Source: Bacteroidota bacterium (lineage in GTDB: Bacteria; Bacteroidota; Bacteroidia; Chitinophagales; Chitinophagaceae). Taken from it: a stretch of DNA of 5,051 nt. The notes under the pieces are model-generated. The model made no database searches. It had not been told where the DNA came from and saw only the letters and a list, made by a program, of their open reading frames with translations. Each line of letters opens with the position of its first letter. Positions within the stretch are counted from its first letter, which is position 1. This document shows, one piece after another, positions 1 to 5,051 of the stretch. A program made the position numbers and the translations under genes. Where the stretch lies: assembly GCA_023429985.1 (NCBI GenBank), contig JAEZCV010000143.1, positions 1 through 5,051 of the forward strand, read 5' to 3'.

Positions 1-126
1 AGCAGCTCAATCTCTTTCCAAAACAAATAAGGGGGGCTTAGGGTTTAAAAAAATAGCTTCCCTTCAAGCCCACATTGAACTACAGCGGAAAATTTTTGCT
101 TTTTGAATTTTTACCGGACAGCAGTG
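1..126. other. Left-edge intergenic segment, no supported gene
   Basis: No gene is supported here. The plus strand is open in one frame from base 2 to a TGA at 104-106 (34 codons, no start inside the window), but the peptide is Lys-rich and resembles no family I recognise. All three minus frames are closed by stops. Visible features are a G6 run at 31-36 and several A/T runs between 44 and 112. It could be the tail of a gene lying to the left, or plain spacer between dnaJ and its downstream neighbour. Confidence 0.5.
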
Positions 127-231
127 ATTCACTATTCACTACTCACTACTCACCATTCACCATTCACCATTCACCATTCACTACTCACTACTCACTACTC
201 ACTACTCACCATTCACCTCTCACCACTCACT
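127..231 (-). repeat. 7-bp tandem repeat array (15 units), next to the dnaJ stop
   Basis: Fifteen uninterrupted 7-bp units read AYTCACY on the plus strand (RGTGART in the dnaJ sense), with no insertion or deletion. Variation is almost confined to two T/C positions; one unit (218-224) starts with T. The array runs into dnaJ: its last two bases (230-231) are part of the dnaJ stop codon. In dnaJ sense the stop is TAG followed directly by an in-frame TGA from the next unit. Because 7 is not a multiple of 3, TGA recurs in all three frames within about 20 bases. At the far edge, bases 123-133 form a small palindrome (AGTGA, T, TCACT) that could cap the array as a hairpin. The other strand has no stop codons. 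The function is unknown. Arrays like this can expand or contract by replication slippage. Confidence 0.93.
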
Positions 232-1390
232 AACTAAACATCTCCTTCATCTTATCAAAGAAACTTTTCTGGTTCTTATCGGGAGCGGGTTTAAAATTGG
301 GTGAATTACTCAATTTTTCCAGTACCGATCTTTCATCAGAGGAAACATTTTGTGGCGTCCAAACATTAACATGAACCAGCTGGTCGCCTTTTTCATAACT
401 GTTAACTGCAGGAAATCCTTTTCCTTTTAACCGGAAGATCTTTCCACTTTGCGTGCCTGCAGGAATTTTGATCTTAGCTCTGCCATCAATGGTAGGTACT
501 TCTACCTGGGTGCCAAAAACAGCATCGGTAAATGAAATATGAAGATCGTAAGCCACATTCAAACCATCGCGCTGCAATTCCTTATGATGTTCTTCTTCAA
601 TTAATATTATCAGGTCGCCGGCCATGCCTCCACGCTCTCCTGCATTACCTCTGCCGCTCAAATTCAATTGCATGCCTTCCTGAACACCCGGTGGAATATC
701 TATGTTTACGGTTTCTTCACCATACATCCTTCCTTCTCCCTTACAATGACCACATTTGGCAGTAATGGTTGTTCCTTCGCCTGCACATGTTGGACAGGTA
801 GTAACTGTCTGCATTTGCCCAAGGAAAGTGCTGGTAACTTTTCTCACCTGTCCACTACCGCCGCAGGTGCCGCAATTCTGTACGCTACCCTTATCTTTTG
901 CACCGCTACCCCCACAAATATTACAGGGAACATATTTTTTAACCTTGATGCTCTTATTTACACCCCTGGCAATTTCTTCGTAATTCAGTTTTAGTTTGAT
1001 TCGAAGATTGCTTCCCCTGGTTCCTCTCGCCCTGCGCTGTCCGCCTCCTGCTCTTCCTCCGCCTCCAAAAAAACTTCCGAAAATATCTTCTCCGAATATA
1101 TCTCCAAACTGGCTGAAGATATCATCCATATTCATTCCACCAGGATGTCCGCCACGACCATTACTGCTTACACCTGCATGGCCATACCTGTCGTATTGCG
1201 CTCTTTTATCCTGGTCGCTAAGAACCTCGTAAGCTTCCGCAGCTTCTTTGAATTTTTCCTCTGCAGCCTTATCGCCCGGGTTGCGGTCCGGATGGAATTG
1301 CATAGCAACCTTCCTGTAAGATTTTTTGATCTCATCCGCCGATGCCGTTTTTGAAACCCCAAGAATTTCGTAATAATCTCTTTTTGCCAT
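230..1390 (-). CDS. dnaJ: Chaperone protein DnaJ (Hsp40)
   Basis: DnaJ is the cytoplasmic J-protein that delivers unfolded clients to DnaK and stimulates DnaK ATP hydrolysis. This is a complete type I (DnaJA-class) protein of 386 residues, the usual length. The J domain spans about 1-70, with the HPD triad that contacts DnaK at 33-35. A Gly/Phe-rich linker (about 71-125) contains repeated IFG and FGG motifs. The zinc domain has four CxxCxGxG motifs starting at Cys156, Cys173, Cys199 and Cys213, so both zinc sites are intact. The C-terminal beta-sandwich client-binding region follows (about 225-350). The start gives the canonical MAKRDYYEILGV opening. The gene lies 37 bp downstream of grpE on the same strand and is probably transcribed with it. 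No ribosome binding site is visible, as is normal in this phylum. The TAG stop is immediately followed by an in-frame TGA inside a 7-bp repeat array, and the final KEMFS looks natural rather than truncated. Confidence 0.98.
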   Translation of the reverse strand: MAKRDYYEILGVSKTASADEIKKSYRKVAMQFHPDRNPGDKAAEEKFKEAAEAYEVLSDQDKRAQYDRYGHAGVSSNGRGGHPGGMNMDDIFSQFGDIFGEDIFGSFFGGGGRAGGGQRRARGTRGSNLRIKLKLNYEEIARGVNKSIKVKKYVPCNICGGSGAKDKGSVQNCGTCGGSGQVRKVTSTFLGQMQTVTTCPTCAGEGTTITAKCGHCKGEGRMYGEETVNIDIPPGVQEGMQLNLSGRGNAGERGGMAGDLIILIEEEHHKELQRDGLNVAYDLHISFTDAVFGTQVEVPTIDGRAKIKIPAGTQSGKIFRLKGKGFPAVNSYEKGDQLVHVNVWTPQNVSSDERSVLEKLSNSPNFKPAPDKNQKSFFDKMKEMFS

Positions 1391-1427
1391 TTTATAATTT
1401 CCGGCTTATTACCGGTTGATATGGGTT

Positions 1428-2027
1428 TTACTTGCCTACAACTACCTTAGAATAACGAATGATCTTATCATTCAAAAAATAACCTTTCTGTACCTCGGCC
1501 ACCACTTTTCCTTTCATTTCATCACCAGCATCAATTTCAGTCACAGCTTCATGAAGATCCACATTAAATTCCTGGTTCACGGCTTCTATCGGTTTCAATC
1601 CTCTTGCTCCCAGTGTATTTCTAAGTTTGTTAAAAACAAGCTGGATGCCTTCTTTTATCTGGCTGATATCATCACTATTTTCCATTTGCTTTTGTGCTCT
1701 TTCACTATCATCAAGTACCTCCAGCAATTCGGTAATAACATCCTTGCCTGCAGTCTGGATCATTTCAATCCTTTCCCTTGCATTCCGCCGTTTAAAATTG
1801 TCGAATTCAGCTGCCTGCCTCAGGTACCTGTCGTTCAGCTCCTGGATCTTCTGGTTCAACATTTCAATTTCTGATTCCTCGGCAACAGGATCATTAAGGT
1901 GTTGCGTACCATCAATGTTCTCATCCGAATTGATGTCAATCAGTGTTTCATCCTGGTCGGAAGGCTTTTCATTCTGAAGGTTATCTTCCTGTAAATTTTC
2001 CTGTTCCCTGGTTTCGTTTTGCTTCAT
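1428..2027 (-). CDS. grpE: Nucleotide exchange factor GrpE
   Basis: GrpE is a homodimeric cytoplasmic co-chaperone that releases ADP from DnaK so that the chaperone cycle can restart. It is 199 residues long, normal for the family. Residues 1-52 are a low-complexity, Glu/Asp/Asn/Gln-rich tail, poorly conserved as usual. A long coiled-coil helix follows from about 53, including RYLRQAAEFDNFKRR at 67-81, the most conserved helical stretch. The C-terminal beta domain that inserts into DnaK runs from about 140 to the end. It carries the signature HEAV at 159-162 and a GYFLNDKIIRYSKVVV segment at 182-197. The start at 2027 is the Met that gives the expected N-terminal tail, and it lies 17 bp from a strong promoter -7 box. 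It is the first gene of a grpE-dnaJ pair. No hrcA gene is adjacent, and I saw no CIRCE element (TTAGCACTC, 9 bp, GAGTGCTAA) upstream, so heat control by HrcA is not supported here. Confidence 0.97.
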   Translation of the reverse strand: MKQNETREQENLQEDNLQNEKPSDQDETLIDINSDENIDGTQHLNDPVAEESEIEMLNQKIQELNDRYLRQAAEFDNFKRRNARERIEMIQTAGKDVITELLEVLDDSERAQKQMENSDDISQIKEGIQLVFNKLRNTLGARGLKPIEAVNQEFNVDLHEAVTEIDAGDEMKGKVVAEVQKGYFLNDKIIRYSKVVVGK

Positions 2028-2044
2028 GTCTCTGAAAATTGTTG

Positions 2045-2074
2045 CAAAGGTAGGGCTGTCAATTAACTTGCCAA
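2045..2074 (-). promoter_or_regulatory. Bacteroidota-type promoter of grpE-dnaJ
   Basis: On the minus strand, TTG (2072-2074) is followed after exactly 19 bp by TACCTTTG (2045-2052). This matches the primary sigma factor consensus of the Bacteroidota (TTG at -33, TAnnTTTG at -7). Transcription would begin about 10-13 bases before the grpE ATG, giving a very short leader with no Shine-Dalgarno sequence. An ATTAACTT octamer (plus strand) lies in the spacer at 2062-2069 and recurs at 2101-2108, 39 bp away. Confidence 0.75.
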
Positions 2075-2161
2075 CGCTAAATAACTGGACAAAATGTCGG
2101 ATTAACTTATGATTGACATGAATTATTTACGCCTGCTTTTTATTCTGCTTTACCTTGCGGC

Positions 2162-3334
2162 ATGCCTTCAGTAGTTTTAAAAAGAAAAATAGCCCAGCGT
2201 ATTGCACAGGGTCATCCCTGGATTTTTGCCAATGAAGTTGATAAAATAGAAGGTGATCCTGCTCCCGGACAAGTGGTGGATGTGCTTTTTTACGACGGAA
2301 AATTTGCAGGCAAAGGCTATTTCAACGCCCAATCTCAAATAATTGTTAGACTGTTAACGCAGGAAAAAAATGTTGTTATTAATGATGATTTTTTTCTGAA
2401 CAAACTTCAGGAATGCTGGAACTACCGTAAACAGCTGGGTTATGTTGAAAACTGCCGCCTGGTTTTTGGTGAAGCGGACGGGCTGCCGCAACTTATCGTT
2501 GATAAATTCAACGATTATTTTGTTATTCAAACCCTTGCCCTGGGAATTGATACGTGGAAACCTGCCATTGTGAACGCCATTAACAAAATTTTCAACCCAA
2601 AAGGCATTTTTGAAAGAAATGATGTGCCGGTAAGGGAACTTGAAGGTTTATCCCAGCAAAAAGGTTTTTTATCAGATCCCTTTGATACCAGTATTATAAT
2701 TAATGAAAATGGATTAAAGTTTCATGTTGATATTGAAAATGGCCAGAAAACAGGGTATTTTCTCGATCAGCAGGACAATAGGCGGGCTATCCGAAATATT
2801 GTGAAGGGCGCTGATGTACTGGGAGCCTTTACCTATACCGGCACATTTGAAATTCACGCTGCTCAATATGGTGCGAAATCTGTTCTGGGTCTCGATATTT
2901 CGGAAAATGCCGTGCACCAGGCTAATAGGAATGCGGCACTTAACGGACTGGAAAATATTGTAAAATTCGAAGTGGCCAATGCTTTTGATGTTTTGAAACA
3001 ATGGGGGAAGGAAGGAAAAAAATATGATGTGGTAATGTTGGATCCTCCTGCCTTTACAAAGAGCAGGGCTAATCTTCAAAAAGCAATAACCGGGTATAAG
3101 GAGATCAATTTGCGGGGAATGAAACTGTTGAAACCAGGTGGCTTCCTTGTTACTTCTTCCTGCACCAACCTGGTTCAACCGGATTTGTTTCACCAGATAA
3201 TTGAAATGGCTGCCAAAGATGCAAGGAAAAAGATCCGCCAGGTAGCTTTTCAACCACAATCTTCCGATCATCCCATTATCTGGCATATGGAGAATACCAA
3301 CTACCTGAAGTTTTTAATAGTGCAGGTTGTTTAG
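2162..3334 (+). CDS. RlmI-like class I SAM-dependent 23S rRNA (cytosine-C5) methyltransferase
   Basis: This is a 390-residue protein resembling E. coli RlmI (YccW, 396 residues), which methylates C1962 of 23S rRNA at C5. Thermus RlmO is a relative with a different target, so the exact base is inferred. The N-terminal PUA domain (about 1-75) has the GHPWIF motif at 17-22. The linker region carries GEADGLP at 103-109. A family signature KTGYFLDQQDNR lies at 196-207. The Rossmann methyltransferase fold follows. Motif I is GAFTYTGTF (221-229), the acidic ribose-binding loop is LDIS (244-247), and motif IV is DPPAF (294-298). Motif VI is SSCT (332-335), whose Cys334 is the expected catalytic nucleophile. 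In motif I, Thr228 stands where E. coli has Gly. The chosen start matches the RlmI N-terminus. The gene is divergent from grpE, 134 bp away, and I saw no convincing promoter: TACCTTG at 2151-2157 is only a partial -7 box. It is convergent with the T9SS gene. Confidence 0.9.
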   Translation: MPSVVLKRKIAQRIAQGHPWIFANEVDKIEGDPAPGQVVDVLFYDGKFAGKGYFNAQSQIIVRLLTQEKNVVINDDFFLNKLQECWNYRKQLGYVENCRLVFGEADGLPQLIVDKFNDYFVIQTLALGIDTWKPAIVNAINKIFNPKGIFERNDVPVRELEGLSQQKGFLSDPFDTSIIINENGLKFHVDIENGQKTGYFLDQQDNRRAIRNIVKGADVLGAFTYTGTFEIHAAQYGAKSVLGLDISENAVHQANRNAALNGLENIVKFEVANAFDVLKQWGKEGKKYDVVMLDPPAFTKSRANLQKAITGYKEINLRGMKLLKPGGFLVTSSCTNLVQPDLFHQIIEMAAKDARKKIRQVAFQPQSSDHPIIWHMENTNYLKFLIVQVV

Positions 3335-3340
3335 AGGGAG

Positions 3341-3417
3341 GGTGGAATAGTGGTTGAACGGGGGTTGAATGGTGGTTGAATGGTAGTTGAATGGTGGTGG
3401 AACGGTGGTTGAAGAAG
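3341..3417 (+). repeat. 11-bp tandem repeat, forward arm (7 units)
   Basis: Seven consecutive 11-bp units with consensus GGTTGAAYGGT start 6 bp after the rlmI-like stop codon. The first and sixth units read GGTGGAA instead of GGTTGAA, and the last ends in GAAG. TGA occurs once in most units. Because 11 is not a multiple of 3, all three frames are stopped between 3355 and 3379. A period of 11 bp is close to one DNA helical turn, so each unit presents the same face of the helix. This arm pairs with the inverted units at 3423-3460. Confidence 0.92.
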
Positions 3418-3422
3418 TGTGA

Positions 3423-3460
3423 TTCAACAATATTCAACAACTGTTCAACAACCGTTCAAC
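3423..3460 (-). repeat. 11-bp tandem repeat, inverted arm (4 units)
   Basis: TTCAAC occurs at 3423, 3433, 3444 and 3455, with spacings of 10, 11 and 11 bp. This is the reverse complement of the GTTGAA core of the array at 3341-3417. The arm ends 3 bp before the stop codon of the minus-strand T9SS gene. In that gene's sense each unit reads GTTGAA, so TGA appears in all three frames just after its stop. The arms meet at a short unpaired segment near 3411-3422. Confidence 0.88.
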
Positions 3461-3463
3461 TTA

Positions 3464-3811
3464 TTACTTCGATACCTGGAATTTGCCGGATTCAACGATC
3501 CTGCCTGTTTGATCGCGCAACTGATACACATAAACACCGCGCGTAAAATCAGAAAGATTGACAATAGTTTTTGCCGGAAGATTATTTTGTTCATACATCT
3601 TCCTTCCTAAAAAATTATAGATCTGAAGTGAATATCCTTGCTGGTGCGCCTTTGTAAATTCGAAATTTATTACTGTTGTAGCAGGGTTGGGATAAAACCT
3701 CACAATTGTACTTACTCCATTAGCTGCCGGCACCGGCTTTGACTGGGCCAGTGAAGGTGCTGCTGAAGCAAGGAATAAAGACAGTATTAGTAAAAATTTC
3801 TTCAAATACAT
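3464..3811 (-). CDS. Small secreted protein made almost only of a T9SS type A sorting domain
   Basis: The protein has 115 residues. Residues 1-22 are a typical Sec signal peptide: Lys4-Lys5, a Leu/Ile/Phe core, and a likely cleavage after SLA at Ala22 before Gln23. Only about 14 residues (23-36) follow before a complete T9SS type A C-terminal sorting domain (37-115). That domain shows the family hallmarks: FYPNPA at 39-44, the SLQIYNFLGR strand-turn at 61-70, and FTRGVYVYQLRD at 89-100. It ends in FQVSK. Such domains normally sit at the end of large exported enzymes or adhesins and direct them through the type IX outer-membrane machinery. Here there is no cargo. The gene is single, has its own promoter, and is convergent with the rlmI-like gene. 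It may be a genuine tiny exported protein or the relic of a larger one. The matching promoter and signal peptide argue against a simple 3' fragment. Its function is unknown. Confidence 0.87.
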   Translation of the reverse strand: MYLKKFLLILSLFLASAAPSLAQSKPVPAANGVSTIVRFYPNPATTVINFEFTKAHQQGYSLQIYNFLGRKMYEQNNLPAKTIVNLSDFTRGVYVYQLRDQTGRIVESGKFQVSK

Positions 3812-3830
3812 TATTTTAACGACACGAATA

Positions 3831-3861
3831 CAATAATACGGGAATTATTAAAAATTGCAAA
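3831..3861 (-). promoter_or_regulatory. Bacteroidota-type promoter of the small T9SS protein gene
   Basis: On the minus strand, TTTG (3858-3861) is followed after 19 bp by TATTATTG (3831-3838), which matches TAnnTTTG in all but one fixed position. It lies 19 bp upstream of the ATG and would give a leader of about 12-15 bases. The -33 end overlaps a perfect 8-bp palindrome, AAGCGCTT, at 3860-3867, a possible operator. Confidence 0.62.
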
Positions 3862-3891
3862 GCGCTTGCCGTTTTTTAGAGATAATTTGTA

Positions 3892-3921
3892 AAAACTACT
3901 TTTTACTGATCAGGTAGTTTT
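3892..3921 (-). terminator. Hairpin with U-run, possible oxyR-side terminator
   Basis: An exact 8-bp inverted repeat, AAAACTAC (3892-3899) and GTAGTTTT (3914-3921), encloses a 14-base loop that itself contains the palindrome CTGATCAG (3906-3913). In the minus-strand direction the stem runs straight into a run of U. That is the layout of a weak, AT-rich intrinsic terminator for transcripts coming from oxyR, about 120 bp after its stop and upstream of the T9SS gene promoter. Confidence 0.45.
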
Positions 3922-3968
3922 CCTTTATTATCCGTAATTCCTGCAATTTCAAGTAATTACCCCTTTAT

Positions 3969-3994
3969 CTTAGGTTATTAGCACAATAACTAAG
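3969..3994 (-). terminator. Hairpin downstream of oxyR
   Basis: CTTAGGTTATT (3969-3979) and AATAACTAAG (3985-3994) pair over 10 bp with a single bulged base and a 5-base loop (3980-3984). It begins about 47 bp after the oxyR stop. No U-run follows on either strand, so it may stabilise the oxyR mRNA 3' end or act with the hairpin at 3892-3921 rather than terminate alone. The rest of the 3812-4041 gap holds no gene I can see. Confidence 0.4.
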
Positions 3995-4041
3995 CCCAGA
4001 TTTCATGAGATTTGATTCTTAACGGATGGTTTAGGTGAGAT

Positions 4042-4980
4042 TTATATTTTAACAACCTGGCTATTCTTTCTTCCGGAAGAAAGGTGGGGTGAAACGGCAG
4101 CTAAAATTTCTTTCTTAAGGCTAGTAATCATATCCTGGCGGGCAAAATGCCTGAAAGTAACCAGGCTGATCTCTCTAACCGGTACGGGAGGTTTAAAGGA
4201 CCTTAGTTTTTCTTTTTGCTTTTTGTTGAAATGCAGGGTTGCCAGTTCCGGAATAATAGTGATGCCCTGCGTGATTTCAGTGATCTTTAGTAAGCTTTCA
4301 ATACTGCCTGTTTCATAATCCAGGTTGGTGGCTTTTGCCTGTTGTTTTTGTAGCTCGCATAAATTAAGTGCCTGGCTTCTTAAACAATGACCTTCCTCTA
4401 ATAACCATAGTTTGCTGGTGTCGATATCTTCGGGAAGCAGGTATTTTTTTCGGAATTGCTTTTCCGGGGATGCTACATAAACTTTGAACTCTTCATAAAA
4501 AACAGGGGTTTCCTTTAAATTGGAAATATGAAGAGGGGTTGCCATAATAGCTACATCAATTTTGTCGGTGGCCAGGAAATGAGCCAGTTGATCGGTTGTT
4601 TGTTCGCGGATCTTTAATTTAAGTGAAGGATATCTGGCTAGAAAACCTGGTATAAAAACAGGAAGTAAATAGGGAGCAAGGGTGGGAATGATACCTATTC
4701 TCAATTCTCCCTCCATCCCGGATTTCATTTCTTTAGAAATTTCTTTCATTAACTGGCTTTCACGGAGAATGTTTCTTGCCTGTTCAATGAGTTTTTTTCC
4801 TGTTTTTGTAGGAATTACGGGCTGTTTGCTGCGATCGAAGATCACCACATCAAGTTCCTGTTCCAGTTTTTTGATCATCATACTTAGTGTGGCCTGGGTA
4901 ACAAAACAGGCGTCTGCTGCTTTAACAAAATGACGATGCGTATCCAGGGCAATGATGTATTCGAGTTGCTGGAGGTTCAT
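4042..4980 (-). CDS. oxyR: Hydrogen-peroxide-sensing LysR-type regulator OxyR
   Basis: This 312-residue cytoplasmic transcription factor activates antioxidant genes after peroxide oxidises it. The N-terminal winged helix-turn-helix (about 1-60) opens with MNLQQLEYIIAL and has HRHFVKAADACFVTQATLS at 15-33, very close to E. coli OxyR. A linker helix (about 61-90) leads to the two-lobed sensing domain. That domain starts with LRIGIIPTLAPYLLP (93-107), containing the conserved Thr100 of the peroxide pocket. The redox pair is intact and even numbered as in E. coli: GHCLR with Cys199, and Cys208 nine residues later. Thus it should form the regulatory disulfide and not be a generic LysR protein. The start is fixed by family alignment. 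It is the only gene of its transcript in view; the usual partners (catalase, dps, ahpC) are not in the window. Just upstream lies a -7 box and then a 7-bp repeat array. Confidence 0.95.
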   Translation of the reverse strand: MNLQQLEYIIALDTHRHFVKAADACFVTQATLSMMIKKLEQELDVVIFDRSKQPVIPTKTGKKLIEQARNILRESQLMKEISKEMKSGMEGELRIGIIPTLAPYLLPVFIPGFLARYPSLKLKIREQTTDQLAHFLATDKIDVAIMATPLHISNLKETPVFYEEFKVYVASPEKQFRKKYLLPEDIDTSKLWLLEEGHCLRSQALNLCELQKQQAKATNLDYETGSIESLLKITEITQGITIIPELATLHFNKKQKEKLRSFKPPVPVREISLVTFRHFARQDMITSLKKEILAAVSPHLSSGRKNSQVVKI

Positions 4981-4984
4981 AGAA

Positions 4985-4992
4985 CAAAGCTA
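4985..4992 (-). promoter_or_regulatory. Candidate -7 box of oxyR, implying a leaderless or nearly leaderless mRNA
   Basis: On the minus strand TAGCTTTG matches TAnnTTTG exactly, with only four bases between it and the oxyR ATG. Transcription would therefore start at or within a few bases of the start codon. No TTG occurs 18-20 bp further upstream, where the 7-bp repeats lie, so the promoter would lack a -33 element. A chance match is possible. Confidence 0.42.
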
Positions 4993-5051
4993 GGGAATAG
5001 TGAGGGGTGAATAGTGAGGGGTGAATAGTGAGTAGTGAGTAGTGAGTAGTG
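4992..5051 (+). repeat. 7-bp tandem repeat array, inverted copy, cut by the window edge
   Basis: Eight full 7-bp units and four bases of a ninth read RGTGART-like sequence on the plus strand. They include AGTGAGG and GGTGAAT alternating (4999-5026), then AGTGAGT three times. The first unit (AGGGAAT, 4992-4998) is degenerate and touches the oxyR -7 box. It is the same family as the array at 127-231 but in opposite orientation. Bases 5028-5051 match the reverse complement of 186-209 exactly over 24 bases. The array continues beyond the window. Confidence 0.9.

Larger units (their letters stand above)
3341..3460. terminator. Probable two-way terminator or long imperfect hairpin between convergent genes
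   Basis: The 129 bp between two converging stop codons consist almost wholly of GTTGAA units followed by their reverse complements. Aligning the reverse complement of the right arm with 3351-3381 gives about 30 bases with roughly seven mismatches, so a long stem can form in RNA from either strand. There is no clean U-run after the stem, so this is not a textbook intrinsic terminator. Blocking read-through between the convergent genes is inferred from its position and symmetry. Confidence 0.45.

Noticed and set aside
2..106. Possible C-terminal fragment of a plus-strand gene entering from the left edge
   Set aside because: Open for only 34 codons, no recognisable family, and A/T runs dominate. 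Left as intergenic.
127..231. CRISPR-like repeat array
   Set aside because: The units are 7 bp and directly adjacent, with no spacers and no cas genes. The same applies to the 11-bp units at 3341-3460.
532..1362. Several reading frames opposite or shifted within dnaJ
   Set aside because: They are antisense or out-of-frame to a complete, well-conserved dnaJ and resemble no protein family.
1401..1416. CCGG inverted pair in the grpE-dnaJ gap
   Set aside because: Arms are only 4 bp with a 7-base loop, so it is too weak to call a terminator or processing site.
1416..1977. Plus-strand frames opposite grpE
   Set aside because: They give Ser/Phe/Ile-rich translations typical of the complement of a Glu/Lys-rich coiled coil.
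2151..2158. TACCTTGC as the -7 box of the rlmI-like gene
   Set aside because: It lacks one T of TAnnTTTG and has no TTG at the right distance upstream.
2714..3286. 190-codon antisense frame within the rlmI-like gene
   Set aside because: The opposite strand encodes all conserved methyltransferase motifs; the antisense peptide has no recognisable domain.
4997..5028. ATAG tetramers upstream of oxyR as an OxyR autoregulatory site
   Set aside because: They recur every 14 bp because of the repeat unit. OxyR sites use ATAG-like elements about 10 bp apart with inverted CTAT partners, which are not present in that arrangement.

Overview
The window comes from a member of the Bacteroidota, most likely a Chitinophagaceae-like or related lineage. 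Four things point this way. A protein carries a type IX secretion (T9SS) C-terminal sorting domain. Genes lack Shine-Dalgarno sequences. The upstream regions carry Bacteroidota-type promoters (TTG, 19 bp, TAnnTTTG). The DNA is moderately AT-rich with low-complexity tandem repeats between genes. The exact genus cannot be named from the sequence alone.

Layout, left to right. Positions 1-126 are non-coding as far as I can see, followed by a 15-unit array of a 7-bp repeat (127-231) that runs into the dnaJ stop codon. dnaJ (230-1390, minus) and grpE (1428-2027, minus) form a grpE-dnaJ chaperone operon, with a good promoter in front of grpE. Divergent from it is an RlmI-type 23S rRNA m5C methyltransferase gene (2162-3334, plus). 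It converges on a small minus-strand gene (3464-3811) encoding a signal peptide and almost nothing else but a T9SS sorting domain. The 129 bp between these two stop codons hold a two-armed array of an 11-bp repeat that can fold into a long hairpin. A 230-bp gap with two hairpins follows, then oxyR (4042-4980, minus), a LysR-type peroxide sensor with both redox cysteines. The window ends inside a second 7-bp array (4992-5051), inverted relative to the first and starting 11 bp upstream of the oxyR start codon.

The genes fit a protein-quality and stress theme: GrpE and DnaJ are the co-chaperones of DnaK (not in the window), OxyR senses peroxide, and the methyltransferase acts in ribosome maturation. 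Apart from grpE-dnaJ there is no evidence that they are co-regulated.

The protein genes are ordinary. The interest lies in the repeats. Three of the four complete gene 3' ends (dnaJ, rlmI-like, T9SS protein) are followed within 0-7 bp by a tandem array. In each case the array is oriented so that the mRNA-sense strand reads GTGAR or TTGAA and offers stop codons in all three frames. The other notable item is the near cargo-less T9SS sorting-domain protein. I found no CRISPR array, transposase, RNA gene, phage gene or defence system.
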